Assembly (NCBI GenBank): GCA_947451115.1
Contig: CANFXV010000020.1
Span: 1-40,728 of the forward strand
Length of the DNA stretch: 40,728 bases
Reading direction: 5' to 3'
DNA from: Bacteroidota bacterium
GTDB taxonomy: Bacteria > Bacteroidota > Bacteroidia > Chitinophagales > Chitinophagaceae
In this document: positions 17,364 through 25,651 of the stretch, in pieces
Layout: every line of letters begins with the position of its first letter
Position numbering within the stretch: the stretch's first letter is position 1
Notes under the pieces: model-generated
Told to the model about the DNA's origin: nothing
What the model saw: the letters and a program-made list of their open reading frames with translations, nothing else
The model's database searches: none
Made by a program: the position numbers and the translations under genes

Positions 17364-18652
17364 CCAAAAGGTTGGTCAATGGCAATGCTTTGTTTTGAAA
17401 AGAAATGTGCGCGATCTTCAGCGATGTACACACAATCCTCCAATCTAATGCCAAATTCACCAGGTATAGAAATGGTAGGTTCATTACTGAAACACATACC
17501 CACTGCAATTGGTGTTTTATTTCCTTTTACAAAATTGGTCCACTCGTGTCCTTCTAAACCTATACCATGCCCTGTTCTATGTGGCAAACCTGGAAGTTTA
17601 TAATTTTTGCTAAAACCGCCGTTTTCAATCACGGCTCTTGCAGCGGCATCCACTTGTTCGCATGGCGCTCCAATTTTCATTGCCGCAAATGCTGCATCCT
17701 GTGACTTTTTCTCTAAGTTCCAAACATCAACTTGTCTTTGACTTGCTTTACCCACCACAATGGTTCTGGTGATGTCTGAGGCATAGCCTTCGCAACTTGT
17801 TCCACCATCAATCATGACTACATCTCCTTCGCGAATGGTTTGTGGTGTGATACTTCCATGAGGCAATGCAGAATATTTACCCACTTGCACCGAAGCACCT
17901 CCATTAAAACCAAGTTTCTTAAACGCAGCCGTTATATTATTGCTTAATTCTGTTTGAGACATGCCTGCATGAATGGTGGTAAATGCTGCTTTGTACGCAT
18001 CAATAGTCGCATCGCTTGCTTTTTGCATCAAAGCAATTTCTGCTTTAGTTTTAATCATTCTGCAACCAGCCGTAATGGGTGTTGCATCTACAATATCAAA
18101 ACCAGTAGCTAATTTTTTTACGCCATTGGCAATAAAGAAGCGAACTCTTTCCTCCATACCTATTCTACTATGTACTACTCCCTTGTCTTTGATGATACCT
18201 AAGATAATCTCATAGGGGCTTTCATGTTCTTCCCAACATCTTACTTCATCTCCAAAGGCAGTTACGATTAATTCTCTTGCTCTGTCTTCTTCAAATTTTG
18301 GACATACATAAGTGAGAGTGCCTTTTGCTGGAATAACCACACCAAATGTTCTTTCACTTTGACCCCAACGCATACCAGTATAATAAAAACAAGAAGCGGT
18401 TCCTTCTAAAAAGATGGCATCCATTTTCTCTCTAGCCATCAACTCTTGAGCCTTAGCGATACGTTGCTTTCTTTCTTCTACAGTGATGGGTACGATTCCT
18501 GCCACCATGGGTTGTAAATCACGGATGGCCTTAGGTAAATTGGCTTCATTTTCTGCCTCATTTAATCCAGCACCAAAAATACGATTGCTAACGCCCAAGG
18601 TACCAGCGGTAAGGGCAGTAAGAGAGATAAATTTTCTTCTATTAAATGACAT
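17360..18652 (-). CDS. M24 family metallopeptidase (Xaa-Pro aminopeptidase-like), Tat-exported
   Basis: A 430-residue pita-bread-fold peptidase. The leader NRRKFISLTALTAGTLG (4-20) is of twin-arginine type. An N-terminal creatinase/prolidase-like domain (about 55-195) precedes the catalytic domain. All five dinuclear metal ligands are visible: D282 (MIDGGTS), D293 (ASDITRT), H362 (TGHGIGLEGHE), E391 (SNEPTI) and E405 (IRLEDCV). The product should remove an N-terminal residue preceding proline, or a related dipeptide, in the periplasm. The gene is monocistronic, and its 3' end overlaps the stop of the fibre gene by 4 bases with no room for a terminator. Substrate preference cannot be read from sequence. 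Confidence 0.93.
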   Translation of the reverse strand: MSFNRRKFISLTALTAGTLGVSNRIFGAGLNEAENEANLPKAIRDLQPMVAGIVPITVEERKQRIAKAQELMAREKMDAIFLEGTASCFYYTGMRWGQSERTFGVVIPAKGTLTYVCPKFEEDRARELIVTAFGDEVRCWEEHESPYEIILGIIKDKGVVHSRIGMEERVRFFIANGVKKLATGFDIVDATPITAGCRMIKTKAEIALMQKASDATIDAYKAAFTTIHAGMSQTELSNNITAAFKKLGFNGGASVQVGKYSALPHGSITPQTIREGDVVMIDGGTSCEGYASDITRTIVVGKASQRQVDVWNLEKKSQDAAFAAMKIGAPCEQVDAAARAVIENGGFSKNYKLPGLPHRTGHGIGLEGHEWTNFVKGNKTPIAVGMCFSNEPTISIPGEFGIRLEDCVYIAEDRAHFFSKQSIAIDQPFG

Positions 18653-18766
18653 AGTATAAATTTTTAAGTGTCTTAAAGATAAGCTTAATTTAATAATTTA
18701 AATGCATTAAATTTAATACTCGATTGGTCGAAAAACAATGATTTTTATTATTTAAACTATTCTACA

Positions 18767-20968
18767 TTGAACCTACTTCGTATTTCTTGTCTACTTAGCT
18801 TATTCCTTGGTACTCAAACCATTCAAGCGCAAAAAAAGAACGCTTCCATAAAATATTATATACATAAAGCCATCGATACAATTAAAGTAGATGGTCAATT
18901 GACCGAGCAGTCTTGGAAAAATGCACAGGTGGCTCAAAATTTTGCCATGGTACTGCCCATGGATACCAGTGTAGCCAATGTGCCTACTCAAGTTAGAATG
19001 ACTTATGATGAACATAATTTATACCTTATCGCTACTTGTTTTAAAGTAGGGGACGGCGTAAATATGGTAGAATCTTTAAAAAGAGATTGGAATTTTTTAA
19101 AAAATGACAATTTTATTTTATTCATGGATACCTATGGTGATTTAAATAATGGATTTGCTTTTGGCGCAAATGCGGTAGGTGCTCAATGGGATGGCGCCAT
19201 GTTTGAAGGTGGAAGTGTTGATTTAAATTGGGACCATATTTGGACCTCGGCCATTTACAATGATTCCTCTAAATACATTTGGGAAGCCGCCATACCTTTC
19301 AAAACCATTCGTTATAAAAAAGGCATCAAAGAATGGGGTGTTAATTTTAGTAGGAATGATTTAAACAATAAAGAAAAATCAAGTTGGGCGCCCATACCTA
19401 GACAATTTCCAACGGCCTCTCTTGCCTATACTGGAGTCTTGGCTTGGGATGCACCTTTGCCAGAACAAAAAAGTAATTTTTCACTTATTCCTTATTTTAA
19501 AACAAGCGTCTCCAAAGAGTTTGCCAACAACGATGGCGTAAAATTAAATGCTCCTTCAAATACAGTGAATGAGTATGGATTGGATGCCAAAATAAGTTTG
19601 AGTTCCTCTTTGAATTTAGACTTGACAGTGAATCCAGATTTTTCTCAAGTAGAAGTGGACAGACAAGTAACCAACCTAAGTCGTTTTGAATTATTCTTTC
19701 CCGAGAAGCGTCAATTTTTTTTAGAGAACGCAGATCTTTTTTCCAATTTGGGTTTTGACAATGTTCGTCCTTTTTTCTCTAGAAGAATTGGTTTAAACAC
19801 CCATATTGATTTTGGTGCTAGAATGAGCGGTCGTGTGGACAACAACTGGCGCATAGGAATTATGGATATGAAAACCAGTAATGACAATGCTAGCTTTACG
19901 CCCGCTCAAAATTTTGCAGTATTGGCCTTGCAAAGAAAACTATTTAAAAAATCTAGCATTGAACTTTTTTACATAGACAAAACAGCCATTGATTTTAAAA
20001 CTGCTCAAGAAAATGGAGCCCTTGCAAGCACAGGCAATACCTACAATAGAAATTTTGGATTTGAATATATTTTTGCACCTAAGAACAATACCTGGTCTGG
20101 CAAAACTATTTTTATTAAATCTTTTACGCCAGCTAAAAGCGGTAAAGACTTTGTAAACGCTGCTAACTTTCAATACAGCAGTAGAAATATTATTGTTTCT
20201 TGGCAACATGAAATGGTGGGCAATAACTATAATGCAGAAGTGGGCTATGTGCCAAGAAATAATTATGTAAAATTTAATCCAAGTATTACAAAATTATTTT
20301 TTCCTAAAAGTGGATCCATCTTAAGCCATGGACCACAATTTACTACTACTTATTATTTCAACACCAATATTGAGCTTACCGACAATACTAAATTGTTCAA
20401 TTATTTAATCACTTTTAGAAACAGGAGTACTTTTGCTTATGTAGTACAAAATGATTATGTAGAATTATTGGCCCCATTTGATCCTACAAGAATTGGAAAA
20501 ACCCCACTAGCAGCACATACCAAGCACCAATGGAGTAGCACTGGCTTTGATTGGGCATCTGCACCACAACATAAATTTACTTATACACTAAGCACTAGAG
20601 TAGGCGGCTATTATGCCGACGGGCGTTTAACTAGCATCACCGCCGACATTGGTTATAGAATTCAACCTATTGTCAATTTTGATTTGGCAGCCACCTACAA
20701 TCACATTGAATTACCTCAGCCTTGGGGAAATAATAATTTTTTATTGATAGGCCCAAAAGTAGATGTGACCATGACCAATAAATTATTTTTTACTGCCTTT
20801 TACCAATACAACGAACAAACAAAAAACATTAATTTTAATACCAGGTTTCAGTGGAGGTATAAACCAGTTTCAGATTTATTCATTGTCTATACCGACAATT
20901 ATTATATTGGACCTGTGTTTGTAAAAAACAGAGCCGTGGTATTTAAACTAACTTATTGGTGGAATTAA
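18767..20968 (+). CDS. carbohydrate-binding family 9-like / DUF5916 outer-membrane protein
   Basis: A 733-residue exported protein; the start is a TTG at 18767, giving signal peptide MNLLRISCLLSLFLGTQTIQAQ. The N-terminal part (about 35-225) is a CBM9-like beta-sandwich, with IKVDGQLTEQSWKNA (39-53) and MTYDEHNLYLIATC. The remainder matches DUF5916: NPDFSQVEVDRQVTNLSRFELFFPEKRQFFLENADLF is the family's signature stretch, followed by beta-rich, aromatic sequence ending FKLTYWWN as in outer-membrane barrels. The biochemical role of the family is unknown; glycan binding or uptake is plausible. The sialate O-acetylesterase starts 28 bases downstream on the same strand, suggesting a glycan-processing pair. 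Confidence 0.88.
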   Translation: MNLLRISCLLSLFLGTQTIQAQKKNASIKYYIHKAIDTIKVDGQLTEQSWKNAQVAQNFAMVLPMDTSVANVPTQVRMTYDEHNLYLIATCFKVGDGVNMVESLKRDWNFLKNDNFILFMDTYGDLNNGFAFGANAVGAQWDGAMFEGGSVDLNWDHIWTSAIYNDSSKYIWEAAIPFKTIRYKKGIKEWGVNFSRNDLNNKEKSSWAPIPRQFPTASLAYTGVLAWDAPLPEQKSNFSLIPYFKTSVSKEFANNDGVKLNAPSNTVNEYGLDAKISLSSSLNLDLTVNPDFSQVEVDRQVTNLSRFELFFPEKRQFFLENADLFSNLGFDNVRPFFSRRIGLNTHIDFGARMSGRVDNNWRIGIMDMKTSNDNASFTPAQNFAVLALQRKLFKKSSIELFYIDKTAIDFKTAQENGALASTGNTYNRNFGFEYIFAPKNNTWSGKTIFIKSFTPAKSGKDFVNAANFQYSSRNIIVSWQHEMVGNNYNAEVGYVPRNNYVKFNPSITKLFFPKSGSILSHGPQFTTTYYFNTNIELTDNTKLFNYLITFRNRSTFAYVVQNDYVELLAPFDPTRIGKTPLAAHTKHQWSSTGFDWASAPQHKFTYTLSTRVGGYYADGRLTSITADIGYRIQPIVNFDLAATYNHIELPQPWGNNNFLLIGPKVDVTMTNKLFFTAFYQYNEQTKNINFNTRFQWRYKPVSDLFIVYTDNYYIGPVFVKNRAVVFKLTYWWN

Positions 20969-20996
20969 AATATAAATTAACCTTAAAACAATAAAA

Positions 20997-22409
20997 ATGA
21001 AAAAGTATTCATTAATGGTTTTGCTTTTGCTAGTTGGCTGGATGCAAATGAGCGCAGCAGTTCGCTTACCCAATATCATTGGCTCACATATGGTATTGCA
21101 ACAAAAATCTACTGTGAAAATTTGGGGCTGGGCAGGTCCTTCTGAAAAAGTAACCATTAAAACCAATTGGGATACGACCAGTTACCAAGCCATTACCAGT
21201 AATGGGGCTAAATGGGAAGCCAGCATCAAAACACCTGCAGCAGGTGGTCCTTATCAAATTACCATTAGTGCTAGCAATACCATTGTACTAGAAGATGTAT
21301 TGATTGGAGAGGTTTGGGTTTGTAGTGGTCAAAGTAATATGGAATGGTCTGGAGATCAAGGTTTAAAAGAAACTTTAGACGAAGCGCCCAATGCGACCAA
21401 TACCTCCATTCGATTTTTTTATGTGGCTAAATCCACTGCTAATTTTCCTCAAGACAATCTAGAAGGAAAATGGATGGTTTGTACCCCTGAAGAAATGAAA
21501 CATTTTAGTGCCATTGGTTACTTCTTTGGAAAAAATTTAAATCAAACTTTGCATAGCCCTATAGGTTTGATTAATTCCAATTGGGGAGGCACTCCTGCAG
21601 AAACATGGACCCCAGAATATGTCATCAACAATGATGCAATTATAAAGAAAGGCGCAGACTCTTTAAATGAAGCAGCCTGGTGGCCGCATAAAGCGGCAAA
21701 GGCCTACAATGCAATGATTTATCCTTTAACCAATTTTTCTATTGCAGGTGTGCTTTGGTATCAAGGCGAAAGCAATACGGGCACCAATTTTGCTTATGAA
21801 AAATTATTTACTGGAATGATTGATGCATGGAGACATCATTGGAATCAAAATTTTCCATTTTATTTTGTTCAAATTGCGCCTTTTACTTATGGCAATCAAC
21901 ATGTTGGCGCTTTATTAAGAGAAGCACAAACCAAGGCAGCCAATCACAGTGGCACAGGCATGGTAGTGATTACCGATTTAATACCTGATACCACCAATAT
22001 TCATCCTACACGTAAAATTGAAGTGGCTAAAAGATTAAGCGATTTGGCATTGAACAAAACCTATGGCTTGACTAGCATTGCTTGTCAAAGTCCTATCTAT
22101 CAATCTAGTCAAATTGACAAAGACAAAATTATCATTCAATTTAACAATGTTGCCAATGGACTAATAGCCAAAGGCCCATCGATTACCTGTTTTGAAATTG
22201 CAGGAGAGGATAAAATATTTTACCCAGCGCAAGCAAAAATTGTTGGAGGTACAGTAGTGGTTTCTAATAAAAATATTAAAAATCCTTTGGCGGTTCGTTT
22301 TGCCTTCAACAATACCGATATGCCTAATTTATTTAACAAAGAAGGTTTGCCTGTGAATTTATTTAGAACAGACGATTGGGCAGTAGACACCGATCCGATA
22401 AAAAAATAA
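20997..22409 (+). CDS. sialate O-acetylesterase (SGNH-like carbohydrate esterase)
   Basis: A 470-residue exported esterase that removes O-acetyl groups from sialic acids or other acetylated sugars. The signal peptide covers about residues 1-21 (ending MSAAV). An N-terminal beta domain starts PNIIGSHMVLQQKSTVKIWGWA, as usual for the family. The catalytic block I motif is VCSGQSNMEWS with Ser113, LWYQGESNTG (253-262) is the family's second signature, and D331/H336 in PDTTNIHPTRK complete the site. It is co-directional with the DUF5916 gene (28-base gap) and ends at a strong bidirectional hairpin. No sialidase or sialic-acid catabolic gene is present, so xylan-type or other acetylated glycans are equally possible. 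Confidence 0.93.
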   Translation: MKKYSLMVLLLLVGWMQMSAAVRLPNIIGSHMVLQQKSTVKIWGWAGPSEKVTIKTNWDTTSYQAITSNGAKWEASIKTPAAGGPYQITISASNTIVLEDVLIGEVWVCSGQSNMEWSGDQGLKETLDEAPNATNTSIRFFYVAKSTANFPQDNLEGKWMVCTPEEMKHFSAIGYFFGKNLNQTLHSPIGLINSNWGGTPAETWTPEYVINNDAIIKKGADSLNEAAWWPHKAAKAYNAMIYPLTNFSIAGVLWYQGESNTGTNFAYEKLFTGMIDAWRHHWNQNFPFYFVQIAPFTYGNQHVGALLREAQTKAANHSGTGMVVITDLIPDTTNIHPTRKIEVAKRLSDLALNKTYGLTSIACQSPIYQSSQIDKDKIIIQFNNVANGLIAKGPSITCFEIAGEDKIFYPAQAKIVGGTVVVSNKNIKNPLAVRFAFNNTDMPNLFNKEGLPVNLFRTDDWAVDTDPIKK

Positions 22410-22422
22410 AATTAATTTACTC

Positions 22423-22469
22423 AATAAAGAAGAGGTAATGTTTTTAATAAATATTACCTCTTCTTTATT
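22423..22469. terminator. strong bidirectional terminator
   Basis: Perfect 17-base stem AATAAAGAAGAGGTAAT (22423-22439) / ATTACCTCTTCTTTATT (22453-22469) with a 13-base AT loop. It separates the convergent esterase and sortilin-like genes and touches the latter's stop codon. Confidence 0.82.
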
Positions 22470-25400
22470 TATAGTTTTAATTGCGTATAAGCAAGTTCCA
22501 ATTTTTTTAACTGCTGGCTCAAAGCCTGGTACATTAATTTTTGTTGAGTGGTGGGTGCATAGTCGGCACCCTGTGTTTGACTTTCAGTGGTTATTGCCAA
22601 CAATCTTTCTAAAATGCGTGCAGGGTTTCTAAATACATCCATCCTTGCACCAGTCATATGAACATCAAACAATTGTTTCTCCAAATTATAAATTGTTTGC
22701 TCTTTAGCAATGCTTTCTTTGGTATTTATTTTTAATAAGTCAGCTCTTTTGATTTCCATTTGCTCAATCAAAGACAAACAACCATGAATGCTGGACAACA
22801 ATTGTTTACCCAATGCATATTGTGCTTCTATGGCAGCATTGTTTGAATTTAAATTGGGATCGTTGTATACCACTATGTTTTGCTTTTGTACTTGAGCGCC
22901 AATTTTCAAAGCTACTGTATAATTACCTGCAGGTACTTTAATGGGCTCCAATCCAGGGCCAATATTTAAATCATAAATAAACATATTTCTATTGCCCGCT
23001 GAATCCAAGTGTAGGTAATTTTTTTGATCAGGTATAGTTTTTAAATTAGGCAATTCAATGGAAGTATGTGCTAAATTCCAATAGACCCTATTGAATCCTT
23101 TTTCTTTGGTGCCCATGATTTTATTGATGGTATCTCCTTTTTGATTTAAAATAATCACCTGTGGATTTTCTTTTACACTGTCTGAGAGATAATAATTTAT
23201 ACTCGCGCCATAAGAAGGATTGCTTCCTGTCACTAATGAGTTTTCAGTATGAATACCAGTTTTATAATTAAATCGATAGGCTTGCTTCGGTGCCAACAAT
23301 TCATTTTTATTTTTTGTTTGTGCTTTACTCCATGCTCTAATGGGCGTGATGTCATCTAAAATATAAAAACCACGGCCATAGGTCGCCAATACTAAATCAC
23401 GAAAGTTTTTTTGAATCGCTATATAATAAACAGGTGCGGGTGGTAAATTATTTTTTAATTGCATCCATGTAGCTCCATCGTCTGGACTAATGTACAAGCC
23501 ATTGTCTGTACCAGCATACAATAAACCTTTTTGTGCTGGATCTTCTTTAATACTATGTACAAAAGAACTATTACTTGCTGGAATACCTGCCCCTATTGCT
23601 TTCCAGGTTTTACCATAGTTGCTAGTTTTAAATATATAAGGTTTGAAATCGCCCAATTGTTGATAAGAAATACTAATGTATGCAGTGCCTGCCTCAAAGT
23701 TAGATGGATCAATACTTCGAATGGTGCCCCAAGGGGCGATGCCTTTAATATTGGCAGATACATTGGTCCATGTTTTTCCTTCATCTTGTGTTACTTGAAT
23801 TTGACCATCATTGCTTCCTGTCCATAACACTCCTTGCTTCACTGGAGATTCTGCAATCACATATAATGTACAACCATCAAAAGTCATTAGGTTGTCTGAA
23901 TTCATGCCGCCAGAATTTTGTTGATGTGTTTTATCATTGGTGGTTAAATCAGGACTAATAATACGCCAAGACATTCCTTTGTTAGAAGTTTTATGTACAT
24001 ATTGACTTCCCACATAGACCACGCCTTTCTGATGCTTAGATAAAGTCATGGGATAATTCCAATGCCAACGATATTTCATATCCGCTGGCGCCCAACCATA
24101 GCCTGCTTCTGGCCAAGGTCTTACATCATGCGAATAGCCAGTGCGCACATCTGTCACATCCAATCCTCCATCATAACATCCAGACCAAATAATATTATTA
24201 TCGAATGGATCAGGTTGCGCAAAACCACTTTCACAGCCACCTACCCCTTCCCATAAACCTAAAGGAATCGACCCCTGCATACTAATGGCTGCAGTACGAT
24301 AAGAATACCCATCCTGTCTATTGCCCATCAAATGATAAGGAATGGCATTGTCTACCGCCACATGATACATCTGTGCAATAGGTAAATTGATATTATTCCA
24401 AGTTTGACCTGCATTAAAACTCATATTTAAACAACCATCGTGTGCGACCATAATTCTTTTGGCATCTTTTGGATCAAACCAAATATCATGATTGTCCCCA
24501 CCTGGTTCATAGGAACCTTCGCCATTAAAAGTTTGGCCACCATCTTTTGATTCCATAATGGTCACACAAATGGTATATAATTTATTTTCATCTTGAGAAG
24601 AAACGCGCACTCTTGTATAATAAGGTGCACGCTGTGCCATGGAATGACCTTCATACATTAATTTCCAATTTTCTCCTCCATCTAAAGATTTGTACAAACC
24701 AGGTACTTTGTCTTCTACCAATGCATAAATGGTCGATGGATTGCTTTGCGCAAAATCGATGGATGTTTTTCCGACTGGATGACTTGCCCCTCCAGGTAAA
24801 CCATTTTGCATGTGTTTCCATGTTTTACCACCATCATTGGTTTTATAAAAACCACTGCCTGGTCCACCACTATTTAAGTTCCAAGTTTTAAGTGCTACCT
24901 GCCACATGGCGGCTACTAAATTTTTAGGGTCTTTTGAATTTAAAGACAAATCAATGCAGCCTGTATTTTCATCTACAAATAAAATTCTTTCCCAACTTTC
25001 CCCTCCATTGATGGTTTTATAAACCCCTCTTTCTTGTTGAGGCCCATGCATATGTCCCATTGCAGCTACATAAACAATATTGGTATCGGTAGGATCTACA
25101 ATTACTTTACTAATTAAAACTGTTTCTTTTAAGCCCTTATTTTTCCAAGTTTTACCACCATCACTAGATTTATAAATACCATTTCCATTGGCATGTGCAG
25201 GACGTATTACAAAAGTTTCTCCTGTACCAGCCCAAACCTGTTGAGGATTTAGTTCCGAAATAGCCAAGGCCCCAATGGAGGAATTGTCCATCTCATCAAA
25301 AATAGGCTTCCAATGCACCCCTGCATCTGTGGTTTTAAAAATACCGCCAGATGCGGCGCCCACATAGGATACCATTGGGTTTCCTGGTTCCCCTACTACT

Positions 25401-25531
25401 GCAATGGCCCTATTACCGTCGGGTCCAATAAATCTAAAAGGAAGGGCAGAAAACAAGGAGGCACTGTTATTCTGTGCCAACACCGTCAAGCAAAAGCTTA
25501 CACTAAAAATCGAAAAAATTATTTTTTTCAT
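22469..25531 (-). CDS. sortilin-like Asp-box (BNR/VPS10-type) repeat protein A
   Basis: A 1020-residue exported protein from the ATG at 25531; an upstream in-frame TTG at 25549 would place six residues before the signal peptide. The leader is MKKIIFSIFSVSFCLTVLAQ. The first about 700 residues are a ten-bladed-type propeller with many Asp boxes (SxDxGxTW): KSSDGGKTW, KTNDGGKTW, KSLDGGENW, VTQDEGKTW and others. GIFKTTDAGVHWKPIF opens the series. A beta-sandwich-like region and a C-terminal helical stretch (about the last 100 residues) follow. Annotations of this family often say 'glycosyl hydrolase', but no catalytic residues are evident. It is divergent from a paralog of the same architecture. 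Likely periplasmic or surface-bound; function unknown, possibly peptide binding or processing. Confidence 0.88.
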   Translation of the reverse strand: MKKIIFSIFSVSFCLTVLAQNNSASLFSALPFRFIGPDGNRAIAVVGEPGNPMVSYVGAASGGIFKTTDAGVHWKPIFDEMDNSSIGALAISELNPQQVWAGTGETFVIRPAHANGNGIYKSSDGGKTWKNKGLKETVLISKVIVDPTDTNIVYVAAMGHMHGPQQERGVYKTINGGESWERILFVDENTGCIDLSLNSKDPKNLVAAMWQVALKTWNLNSGGPGSGFYKTNDGGKTWKHMQNGLPGGASHPVGKTSIDFAQSNPSTIYALVEDKVPGLYKSLDGGENWKLMYEGHSMAQRAPYYTRVRVSSQDENKLYTICVTIMESKDGGQTFNGEGSYEPGGDNHDIWFDPKDAKRIMVAHDGCLNMSFNAGQTWNNINLPIAQMYHVAVDNAIPYHLMGNRQDGYSYRTAAISMQGSIPLGLWEGVGGCESGFAQPDPFDNNIIWSGCYDGGLDVTDVRTGYSHDVRPWPEAGYGWAPADMKYRWHWNYPMTLSKHQKGVVYVGSQYVHKTSNKGMSWRIISPDLTTNDKTHQQNSGGMNSDNLMTFDGCTLYVIAESPVKQGVLWTGSNDGQIQVTQDEGKTWTNVSANIKGIAPWGTIRSIDPSNFEAGTAYISISYQQLGDFKPYIFKTSNYGKTWKAIGAGIPASNSSFVHSIKEDPAQKGLLYAGTDNGLYISPDDGATWMQLKNNLPPAPVYYIAIQKNFRDLVLATYGRGFYILDDITPIRAWSKAQTKNKNELLAPKQAYRFNYKTGIHTENSLVTGSNPSYGASINYYLSDSVKENPQVIILNQKGDTINKIMGTKEKGFNRVYWNLAHTSIELPNLKTIPDQKNYLHLDSAGNRNMFIYDLNIGPGLEPIKVPAGNYTVALKIGAQVQKQNIVVYNDPNLNSNNAAIEAQYALGKQLLSSIHGCLSLIEQMEIKRADLLKINTKESIAKEQTIYNLEKQLFDVHMTGARMDVFRNPARILERLLAITTESQTQGADYAPTTQQKLMYQALSQQLKKLELAYTQLKL

Positions 25532-25651
25532 ACTAAAAATTAAACGCAAGTAAGTGAATCAATAGTTGAATTTAATAAATATAACTGGTGCACACAAACT
25601 CAAATAAACAAAGAATTATTATTTGTATATTTAGAGTGAAAAATATTCAAT

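Noticed and set aside
18689..18718. AATTTAAT...ATTAAATT inverted repeat upstream of the DUF5916 gene
   Set aside because: It is made only of A and T in an AT-rich gap, has no T run at the right place for a terminator, and is not distinctive enough for an operator.
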